DNA of 64,000 nucleotides from positions 9,936,001 to 10,000,000 of the forward strand of contig JAWUZG010000001.1 in assembly GCA_036785705.1 (NCBI GenBank), in the 5' to 3' direction. The notes under the pieces were generated by a model. It did not search any database and was not told the DNA's origin. It saw only the letters and a list, made by a program, of their open reading frames with translations. This stretch comes from Acanthornis magna (taxonomy: Eukaryota; Chordata; Aves; Passeriformes; Acanthizidae). Made by a program: the position numbers and the translations under genes. Shown here piece by piece: positions 14,801-21,247 of the stretch (the stretch's first letter is position 1; each line of letters begins with the position of its first letter).

Positions 14801-15489
14801 AGACGTATCAACTGCTAATAAGTTTGCAGGTAAAAATCCTCATTACTTTTTACCACAACTTTGTGAAGCAGTACCTGAAACAATTAACAGGCCAGTGATT
14901 TCTGACTCTTATGACCAACCACAAAACTATTAAGAATCAGACCAATTTAATGTACTTAGAATTCAGGCACTCACATATTAGATTAACAGGACAAAACTAA
15001 ACAGAATTTCTACACTGACACTGAAAAAAAATTACCCAGAATTTTAGGTCCAGGAAGAAGAGACTTACTCCCTGCCACCAAATGGGAAATACAGAACAGA
15101 GTCGTGGCAAAATCAGGCTTCAGAGAGAAAAAGGCACAAATAGCTCCGAGTTTGTTTAGGTCCTTCCAGCTGCCAGACAGCTTTCAACCTTCCAACATAC
15201 TAGAACCTACTGTCAAACACTAATGTTAAAGATGGGTAACAAAAAAAAAACCTCAACAAAGAGGCAACCAAAACATGTTCAAAATGACATCACAAAAACA
15301 CCCTTACATTTCTATTCTCCCGTCTGAGACAGCAGAATGTCTTTGTTCTATTCAAACACAGAATACAAAAAGCACTACCTCTCCAAATATCGACAGCAAC
15401 ATGGACACCTGGGACTCTCGACATGGCACCAAGCTCTCCAAGTGAAGCAGGTCAGCTGCTGGGTATGCTGGATGTTCAAGATTAGGCAT
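2749..15489 (-). CDS. ORC5: ORC5, origin recognition complex subunit 5 (partial: first eight coding exons)
   Basis: ORC5 is an AAA+ ATPase-fold subunit of the nuclear origin recognition complex, which binds replication origins and helps load the MCM helicase. Eight minus-strand exons join in frame to 286 codons: 15489-15379, 13892-13800, 11931-11734, 8235-8161, 5789-5678, 5321-5191, 3446-3398 and 2839-2749. Order, exon sizes and most residues follow vertebrate ORC5. The Walker A motif is GHTSSGKT at about residues 50-57. A degenerate Walker B-type segment, VYIVLDRAE, spans exons 3 and 4. The sensor-like strand [12 protein letters not shown] is at about 164-175. All introns are GT-AG and no frame is broken, so the gene looks functional. 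Human ORC5 is about 435 residues (from memory), so the C-terminal third with the winged-helix part lies off the left edge. Identification is by recognition of the family sequence, not a search. Confidence 0.96.
2840..3397 (-). other. ORC5: ORC5 intron 7
   Basis: 558-bp intron, GTAAGG to TTGGCGCAG, phase 1. The minus open frame at 3097-3318 has no family similarity. Nothing else seen. Confidence 0.88.
3398..3446 (-). CDS. ORC5: ORC5 coding exon 7
   Basis: Short exon of 16 codons plus one base, [16 protein letters not shown]. Human reads AVLNFPKYCEPVVKGE. Acceptor TTCTGTAG, donor AAG|GTAAGG; enters in phase 0 and leaves in phase 1. Too small to show as a long open frame; supported by sequence match and phase. 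Confidence 0.95.
3838..3872. repeat. CAAT/CAAC-type simple repeat
   Basis: AATCAATCAACCAACCAAAC followed by an A-rich stretch. Short, imperfect tetranucleotide repeat in ORC5 intron 6. Confidence 0.6.
4856..5087 (+). mobile_element. CR1 LINE 3'-end fragment
   Basis: About 230 bp strongly resembling the 3' end of the avian CR1 non-LTR retrotransposon. Hallmarks are AGGTGGTGAGACA, CAGGCTGCC, CCTGGAAGTGTTGAAGGCCA, GGATGGGGCTTTGAGCAACC, TTGGAACAAGATGATC and TTTAAGGTCCCTTCCAATCC. It ends in a degenerate ATTCTRTG-type tail (ATTCCGTATTCTCTG). It is 5'-truncated as usual for CR1, and lies opposite in orientation to ORC5, in intron 6. It points to a sauropsid, most likely avian, genome. Confidence 0.93.
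5191..5321 (-). CDS. ORC5: ORC5 coding exon 6
   Basis: Completes Gly197 and encodes [19 protein letters not shown] through [14 protein letters not shown] (44 codons with the split Gly). Nearly identical to human ([34 protein letters not shown]). It forms the helical lid region after the AAA+ core. Acceptor AAACAG, donor CTG|GTGAGC, ends in phase 0. Confidence 0.97.
5322..5677 (-). other. ORC5: ORC5 intron 5
   Basis: Short 356-bp intron, GTAAAC to GTTTAAACAG, phase 1. Nothing else seen. Confidence 0.9.
5678..5789 (-). CDS. ORC5: ORC5 coding exon 5
   Basis: Thirty-seven codons plus one base, from [18 protein letters not shown] to [14 protein letters not shown]. The SEIVWE, FRPN, GCFEPF and YFPDYSI blocks are conserved with human ORC5. 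The VTVVLLSE strand corresponds to the AAA+ core strand after Walker B. Acceptor GTGTAG, donor TAG|GTAAAC; it ends in phase 1 and supplies the first base of Gly197. Confidence 0.96.
5790..8160 (-). other. ORC5: ORC5 intron 4
   Basis: GTAAGT to CTCGTGTAG. It contains an 11-base G run (8014-8024 on the plus strand) and AT-rich sequence. No exon or retroelement was recognised; open frames at 6110-6388 and 7357-7650 look like chance. Confidence 0.85.
8014..8024. repeat. Homopolymer G run
   Basis: Eleven consecutive G on the plus strand inside ORC5 intron 4. Confidence 0.9.
8161..8235 (-). CDS. ORC5: ORC5 coding exon 4 (Walker B-like)
   Basis: Twenty-five codons reading [20 protein letters not shown] then RLQEL. 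Human has VLDKAEYLRDMEANLLPGFL at the same place. VLDRAE is the degenerate Walker B-type strand completing VYI from exon 3. Acceptor TTAAAAG is poor in pyrimidines; donor TTG|GTAAGT is strong; phase 0 on both sides. Confidence 0.96.
8236..11733 (-). other. ORC5: ORC5 intron 3
   Basis: About 3.5 kb, GTAAGT to TTAAAAG. AT-rich. It contains a recent 65-bp tandem duplication (10016-10145, listed separately). No other element was recognised. Confidence 0.85.
10016..10145. repeat. 65-bp direct tandem duplication in ORC5 intron 3
   Basis: Two abutting copies, 10016-10080 and 10081-10145, begin CTTCTGATGCAACAAC and end GCTTTATTTT. They differ at a single base (TTTGCAG versus TTTGTAG). Confidence 0.97.
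11734..11931 (-). CDS. ORC5: ORC5 coding exon 3
   Basis: Sixty-six codons starting [20 protein letters not shown] and ending DQTVYI. The core blocks [23 protein letters not shown] and DQTVYI match vertebrate ORC5. The middle ([17 protein letters not shown]) is the variable linker and is one residue shorter than human by my count. Acceptor TTTTCAG and donor ATT|GTAAGT; phase 0 on both sides. Confidence 0.97.
11932..13799 (-). other. ORC5: ORC5 intron 2
   Basis: GTAAGA to TTTTCAG, phase 0. AT-rich with an A-run near 12060-12071. The long plus-strand open frame at 12774-13163 has no recognisable similarity and looks like a chance frame. No exon or retroelement was recognised. Confidence 0.85.
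13800..13892 (-). CDS. ORC5: ORC5 coding exon 2 (Walker A / P-loop)
   Basis: Thirty-one codons, [13 protein letters not shown] through TLLTTLQ, almost identical to human ORC5. It carries the ATP-binding P-loop GHTSSGKT (human has GHTASGKT, from memory). Acceptor CCCCTTAG and donor CAG|GTAAGA are canonical, and both borders are phase 0. Confidence 0.97.
13893..15378 (-). other. ORC5: ORC5 intron 1 (between coding exons 1 and 2)
   Basis: Starts GTAGTG and ends in CCCCCCTTAG before exon 2, phase 0. AT-rich; only short A and T runs and an ATT-type run near 14725 were noticed. No other exon or mobile element was recognised. Confidence 0.8.
15379..15489 (-). CDS. ORC5: ORC5 coding exon 1 (N-terminus)
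   Basis: Encodes 37 residues ending [16 protein letters not shown], which matches the vertebrate ORC5 N-terminus (CRESQVSILQSLFGE type). It ends in phase 0 with donor GAG|GTAGTG, a weak donor because +5 is T. The start was set at the ATG at 15489-15487 because an in-frame TAG lies nine codons upstream. The position where human ORC5 has its initiator Met (MPHLE) reads CTG-CTT-CAC-TTG-GAG here. The likely protein therefore starts 13 codons earlier, with [14 protein letters not shown] good acceptor (TTTTCATTTTCCAG) upstream makes 15562 the probable 5' edge of the whole exon. The start codon is less certain than the exon itself. Confidence 0.85.
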
Positions 15490-15562
15490 TCTGCTATTCC
15501 TGTAGTTAGTCACCTAAACATGCATGTCCCTTTTGAGGTGCAGAGACAAGAAATAAAGTGAT
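15490..15562 (-). other. ORC5: Probable 5'UTR part of ORC5 exon carrying the start codon
   Basis: On the minus strand, a pyrimidine-rich acceptor TTTTCATTTTCCAG ends at 15563, so an exon could begin at 15562 and give 73 nt of leader before the ATG. It contains an in-frame TAG. This is inferred from splice-site appearance only. A nearer CAG directly before the ATG has a poor pyrimidine tract. Confidence 0.45.
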
Positions 15563-18339
15563 CTGGAAAATGAAAATTTTCATTATCATTTGCTTTCATA
15601 TGCATAAAAGGAAAATGAACAGGAATTTACATAAAATCTAAGCAGACATTCTACCTCAAGATAACGGTGTAACTATGATTGAACTAAAAGACTTTGGCAA
15701 GATTGAATTTAACTATGTAAGGCATTCTACAGACATTTTCACACCAGAGAGAATCAAAAAAAGCAAATCAAAATGGATGGGCATACAGGATATGAGCAAA
15801 TCAATACAACAATGAACTATCCTAGTTTAGTTAACTGAGGAATTCCATATTTAGTTTTGGTTTTATATACATTTAAAAGTAGCAAGGGAATAAAAATGAG
15901 TAGATTAGTCACAGATCATCACCTCCCTGAACAGTCACTAAACTAGGATTTACAAGCAACAGGAAAGAGGTAGGACACAAGGAAAGAAAAGGATGACAAA
16001 ATAATAGTTCTTGGCTGCTAACAGGAATGCTTATCCCAGCTTAAAAGCAGCAGAGGCATACGAAAAAAATCCACTTGATGGTAAACATTGGAAATACTCC
16101 TTAAAAATAGTAGGAGTCCAAGCCAGTTACATAAAACTGTAATATTAATTCCAGTTAATTAATACTTTTTACACAAGGACTAGACAAAGAAAAACAAAGG
16201 CCTTGATTGCTGTAACACTGGGAAGGCTGGATTTTAGTGACTAGATATAGAAAAACACCTCAGTCAAAGACACCACTTTGTCTGCACTTCTTAAACTGCT
16301 GGAAAGATGGTACTTTTACCTGTTGGGACACAGACAACACGCAGAGAGAGAACTGAAATAACCTCAACTGCTGGATTCTGACTTTGTCCAACATTACATA
16401 ACTTGAGAATCAAAATGGAAGTTTGGAAATTTCATTAAGGCAATAAAGATAACTCACCAACTGACAGGATTATCTGTATGTTATCAAGACAAAGATAATA
16501 AACAAAGCACTCCCAACTATTTTAAATATAAGTATTTACAAACAAATATGTTATGCTGGGCATAAGTACAACAGTACAGGGAAAGAAGATTACCTTAGCA
16601 GAAAGAAATCAGAAATAGCAAGGTAAAGGGAAAATGAACTGTTCTGAAGAACAAATGCAATAGTGGATTGCACAAACAGGAGAGCTACTGAGGTACAAGG
16701 AGGTTTGTAAATACAAATGCATTTATGGAAATACTTTAAAATAGAGTTCCATTTAGGACCAATCTCTGTTAAGTATTTCCATAAATAGATTTCAGAAAAG
16801 ATTTTTTTCTTTTATTTTTACATTTTGCCTTCAGCGTTTTCTGAAGTAAAAGTTGGGCTTGTAGAATCAACAGAAAAATAAGTGGAACTAAAGAGAAAAC
16901 AAAAGGATATCCCTAATAATAGAAGTAATTCAGTAGTGGTACTGCACCTACTTTTAAGTAATCACATCACACAAACAAGGACTACAGTTAGATATCAAGA
17001 AACTAAGTCTGAAGTAACTTGAAAAACAAGTTTATAAATAAAGTCAATCACATATTAAGTATAGGAAATCAAAGTAATGCTGCTATCAGGGGCAAAAAAA
17101 ACCCCCCATAATCATATGTATCAAGCAAAATATTTCTTATACAGAGAATCATACAAATAGCCTTGGCCCATTTAATCAGCTTTGAACGGGTCGGTGCATC
17201 TCTCCACTATATCTATTCAGATATCTATTCAAAATGGAATGAAGACACAAAACCCCAAATAGGTTGATTCAGGTTGCCCTCTAAAAAATTAGCTAGGTAT
17301 ATCAAGGATGAAAAGAAAAAAAATTATGACAGGAGCCTGTAAAATCAAGGACAAACAAGTGGAGAAAAAGTTCTAGAGAAGTCTGAAAAAATTGTGCAAA
17401 CTTAAGAAAAAAAAGACAGCACTCTTGCCCCGCTGGCTACATGAGAACGGGGCTTGACAGTCCTAAATGCATACAAAGCCATAAAGTAGTTCAGCTTTTC
17501 AACGCCACTCGCAGCCAAACCACCCTCTGGGGAAGCACAAATCGCCTGCTAATCGCACTCTATATTCCAGCCCTGTTTGCTTCTCAAACACCCCTGCAAA
17601 TGGCAATTTACACCAAACACATTTCAGCCACTGGATGAAAATCTCCATCTCTACTGGCTATATGAAGGTGTCCGTATCCCCAACGAGACACCATCCATGA
17701 GCTCACAGGAAAAAGGATGCTTAGAGCAACGTGTTCACAAAACAATTAATTTCGATTAAATGGCAATGTAACACAAGGATTGCTATCAGCCAAAGCTTGA
17801 ATTCAGGATGCTCCTGCCCGGGGAAGGCTGTACGGAGGCTGTACGTGTGACCCCAGCCAGGCCAAGAAGGTGCAAAAAGCACTTACTTTGCAGCTAAGAC
17901 CAAGTAAAGCTGTTAAGAGCACAAGTTAAACTTCATGGCGGGACTTCATGATTTACGAGGACTTCTCTCAACTCACTGGTCCTAAAATACCTACACTTGG
18001 CACCATTTCCACATTCCAGAATAAAAAACAACATAAAAAATGACCGAATTTAAGACATTAGCACCGTTCTGCGTCCCCTCAGGCCCTACAAGCCCCCTCG
18101 CCGGCAAAGGCGTGCCCTGGCTGAGGGGGAATGACGACCCCCGGCCTCCACAGAGTGCGGCTTAAGGGCTCCTTCCGCCACACGTGTGTGCAGCTGAGGG
18201 TGCTCCCGGCCCAGAGGGCGGCTCAGCCCGCGGCGGGTTTCGCTCCCGCACCGATTCCCAGCGGGAAAGACGAGCAGAGGCAACTTTGACCCTCCAGCTC
18301 CTCAGTGCTTTCCTCCCCGCCCGCCGCGCCTCCTCTCAC
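15563..18339 (-). other. ORC5: Probable ORC5 5'UTR intron
   Basis: Inferred intron from the donor CTG|GTGAGA (GT at 18339-18338) in the CpG island to the acceptor TTTTCCAG at 15563. Sequence is AT-rich up to about 17.4 kb, then becomes more CpG-rich toward the island. No coding exon or repeat was recognised within it. RNA evidence would be needed to confirm splicing. Confidence 0.45.
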
Positions 18340-18354
18340 CAGCTGCTCTCACGC

Positions 18355-18397
18355 TCCCGCCGCCGCCGCCGCCACCGCCGCGCGCGCCGCCGCCCCG
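18355..18397. repeat. CCG/CGC trinucleotide-rich tract
   Basis: Interrupted (CCG)n followed by CGCGCG and CCG units, in the putative leader exon of ORC5. Confidence 0.75.
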
Positions 18398-18411
18398 CCT
18401 CCCCGGCCCGT

Positions 18412-18421
18412 GCGCATGCGC
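18412..18421. promoter_or_regulatory. NRF1 binding site (palindromic)
   Basis: Exact GCGCATGCGC core within TGCGCATGCGCC, the consensus for nuclear respiratory factor 1, common in promoters of replication and housekeeping genes. Confidence 0.8.
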
Positions 18422-18442
18422 CGTGCCACGGCGGGGCCGCCT

Positions 18443-18494
18443 GGGGCGGGGCGGGGCGGGGCCGCCTGGGGCGGGGCGGGGCGGGGCGGGGCGG
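18443..18494. promoter_or_regulatory. GC-box array (Sp/KLF-type, G-quadruplex prone)
   Basis: Two clusters of tandem GGGGC units separated by a CGCCT interruption give several overlapping GGGGCGGGG GC boxes. The repeated four-G runs with single-base spacers could also fold as a G-quadruplex on the plus strand. The array abuts the 72-bp minisatellite at 18497. Confidence 0.75.
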
Positions 18495-18496
18495 CC

Positions 18497-19010
18497 GTGA
18501 GGGGAATCGGCGGCACATCCAACAGGGATGGCCCACAGGATATCCTGTGATATCCCACAGGGAGAGCCGTGAGGGGAATCGGCGGCACATCCAACAGGGA
18601 TAGCCCAGAGGATATCCTGTGATATCCCACAGGGAGAGCTGGCAGGTGAATCAGCCGCTCATCCAACAGGGATAGCCCGCAGGATATCCTGTGATATCCC
18701 ACAGGGAGAGCCGTGAGGGCAGTCGGCGGCCCATCCAACAGGGATAGCCCACAGGATATCCTGTGACATCCCACAGGGAGAGCCGTGAGGGGAATCGGTG
18801 GCCCATCCAACAGGGATAGCCCAGAGGATATCCTGTGATATCCCACAGGGAGAGCTGGCAGGTGAATCAGCCGCTCATCCAACAGGGATATCCCACGGCA
18901 TTGCCTGTGATATCCCACAGGGAGAGCCGGGAGGGGAATCAGCTGCTCATCCAACAGGGATATCCCACAGAATATCCTGTGATATCTCACAGGGAGAGCC
19001 GTGAGGGAAG
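18497..19010. repeat. 72-bp minisatellite, seven units plus a partial
   Basis: Units start at 18497, 18569, 18641, 18713, 18785, 18857 and 18929, each exactly 72 bp, with a partial eighth at 19001. The core is ATCCAACAGGGATA, then a GGATATCCTGTGATATCC block, then CACAGGGAGAGC. Units 2 and 5 share CCCAGAGG, and units 3 and 6 share GGCAGGTGAATCAGCCGCTC. This shows a 216-bp higher-order period. Units 1 and 4 hold the perfect palindrome CACAGGATATCCTGTG. The length is divisible by three, so frames stay open through it on both strands. Confidence 0.97.
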
Positions 19011-19070
19011 CGTGCCGCTCAGGGAGCCTCGGGGCTGAGGCGTTTATCCCTAAAGGGAGAGGCGTGAGGG

Positions 19071-19763
19071 TGTTACAAAATGCGGAACATGTAAACTTTT
19101 CTTTAGAAAGCCTGTTCTTTGATCTTGGTATGCTTTGAAATCTAATCAACAAGAAGGGAGAATTAATCGGTGAAGCAGAGAAAGGCTAGGAAGCTCTAAG
19201 TGGTGTCCAGGTGTTAGGAGAAATTACTTGGTAAAATTGCCGTGTTAAGGTTTCGGGCTGGATATGTTTCAATGATCTGACCTTCGGGGGAGGTTAGCAA
19301 GGCTTAGGAAGAAAGATGTACCCCTGGTAGTGAACACAAACGATGCAGAGTTTACGGGTGGCAAGGACATTTGGCAGAACTCCCGAGATCAGGAAAAAAG
19401 TGAAAAAGCAGCTCGGCAACTGTGCTGAATCAGCTCCGACTGGGTAAGAGGGAATTGCGGCAGGTGCAGATCGAGACCGCGGACCCAAGAAACCCCCAGA
19501 CGCCAAAGAACAGAACGGCTGAGCATGCAGACTAATTAGCATGAGAAGCGAGAGAATACGGATTAATAAGAGAACTCTCTAACTTGTAGCAATTGAACAC
19601 TAACTCCTTTGTTTGCTAAAACGCGTAAATAGTAAAAAGTTTTGATAATTGGGGTGCTTGGTTTCTGCAATACCACCAAGTGCCCAGGCTTGTCCAATTC
19701 AGAAATGAATAATCAGTGTCTCTCTTGAGTGTATAATTATTGCTTGTTGCACGCTAGGTAACG
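19071..19763 (+). mobile_element. LTR-like segment (possible degraded endogenous retrovirus LTR)
   Basis: About 690 bp of more CpG-containing sequence that begins TGTTAC and ends GTAACG, a near-perfect inverted terminal pair of the TG...CA kind. The internal composition resembles avian ERVL-type LTRs as I remember them (for example the stretch CTAATTAGCATGAGAAGCGA). No matching target-site duplication was seen, and no polyadenylation signal or internal retroviral gene was found. It could instead be unique sequence at the edge of the CpG island. Confidence 0.35.
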
Positions 19764-21213
19764 AATCGGATTTTTGTGGATAAGTGGAGCCTATCTTGCA
19801 CATGTGAAGTGCACATAACTTACATGTATTCATATACAACGCCACTTAAAGCCAGGTCTGTGGAGCCTCTGCTCCAGTCAAGCTCTGAAAATCCATAGCC
19901 ATAGGTTCAAATTACACCTGAAGTTATATTATGCATAAACATTGCACACTGTATTAGAAGGATAAATATAACAACTGCATGCTGGGTTATGAAAGCTAAA
20001 GTGATAAACTCCTTCCATAGTCAGAGCTGGGCAAAATGTTAAATAAGTAAATAAGACTTGTGTGAATCAAGCATGGCTTATTTTTAGCAGTCAGGTTTTT
20101 TTGTAAATACACATGCTTGTGCACAATCATCATAGCTTGGCCTGAACAGCATTTCAAATCATTAGATACATGTTGTAAATTAATGGACCAGAACCAACCT
20201 GAATGGCATTAGAGAAAGAGAAGCAAAAAAAGATACAACTGATTTATGGTTATCTATACAAATTTGTGTACAGTGGTAGGTTTTAGTAATGCCCTCCTCT
20301 TTATCACAGTTTTGACAAAGCATAATAATACAGAGAAATTAATTTTACTACCACTGAATTTGCATATATGTGGACAAAAGCTGTAGTATTACTAATTCAG
20401 TCCACTTCTTGACTTCTAAAAAAATCTTAATTTGGAGCAATAAGTATGGTTCAAAGTGTCATATCAAGGCATGTGCTTCCCAACAGAGTGAAATACTTCT
20501 TTTTCTAGCTTTTGAAACCATGGAATCTGTTGGGGCAGATTGCTCTGCATACAGATGGACCATGTTTCAGAAAAGAAACCCAAATATAATAACTGAAAGA
20601 AGTCTCAGTAAGTCCACATTTGTATAGCATATGTAGGAGTTGAAATGAAATACTTTGGAAGCAGTTCTTAGTGATGTTTAGAATTTGCATCTTCTATGGA
20701 TTACTACTGAGCAAATTTGAAATTTGATTTAGAGTTGAGCAAGAATCCTAAAACGAGTGGTGAGTTTTTAGAACATGTAGTTTTCAATTCAGTGGTTCTG
20801 CTGTAGAGTCGATGGTTTGGGCTGCAGTCCCTCCCAAGGTCACTTCAAGGCAACATAATCCATATTACCTCACAGAGGAGAGTCTCACTCTCCCTGTTGT
20901 GTTCCCACTTCCACTCATTTTCTCATCCTAGGCTTTGGGTGGTTTATAAAGAGAGCAGCTTTTTGAGGGAATGAGTCCAGCTGAAATCAAACCAGAAGAT
21001 ACTTCAGTAATTGCAGTCTTGCTTCCAAAAGCCTGCTTATTAACTGAGTAGGACCCCCACTCCTGTCTCGTTTAGCTTCTAGTCTGCAGTTCAAACAAAA
21101 TACCCAGTAACAATTCTGTTTATTAATCCAAAGCAACACCATTATTATCATGAGGTAAAACAAAACAAAAAATATCTGCATAGTTTTAACAATTTAAAAT
21201 TATTTAGGATATT

Positions 21214-21247
21214 GTTATTGATTGAAATGGTGTTATTGATTGAAATG
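21214..21247. repeat. 18-bp direct repeat pair
   Basis: GTTATTGATTGAAATG occurs at 21214 and again at 21232, period 18. Confidence 0.85.

Larger units (their letters stand above)
18340..18425 (-). other. ORC5: Candidate ORC5 non-coding first exon (5' edge approximate)
   Basis: A CpG-rich block reads GAGCAGCTG|GTGAGAGG on the minus strand, a strong donor just downstream of the NRF1 site and GC boxes. The only ATG inside it (about 18418, MRTGRGGGAA) opens a 22-codon upstream frame that stops before the donor, so the block looks like leader rather than coding. The transcription start is not visible. Confidence 0.4.
18060..18500. promoter_or_regulatory. CpG-island promoter of ORC5 (possibly bidirectional)
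   Basis: Sharp local rise in G+C and CpG in an otherwise AT-rich region. It contains a perfect GCGCATGCGC palindrome, GC boxes and a CCG-repeat tract. It lies upstream of the first ORC5 coding exon on the minus strand, fitting a TATA-less housekeeping promoter. CpG islands often fire both ways, but no plus-strand gene was recognised. Confidence 0.8.

Noticed and set aside
15337..15561. Plus-strand 74-codon frame
   Set aside because: It is the shadow of ORC5 coding exon 1 on the opposite strand.
18086..18283. Minus frame in the CpG island as the ORC5 N-terminus
   Set aside because: No resemblance to ORC5; the conserved CRESQVS and FGE residues are found instead in the exon at 15379-15489.
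18349..19152. Long minus-strand frame as a protein gene
   Set aside because: It is produced by an indel-free 72-bp repeat and the CpG-rich promoter; no start context, domain or exon structure supports it. Kept only as a finding.
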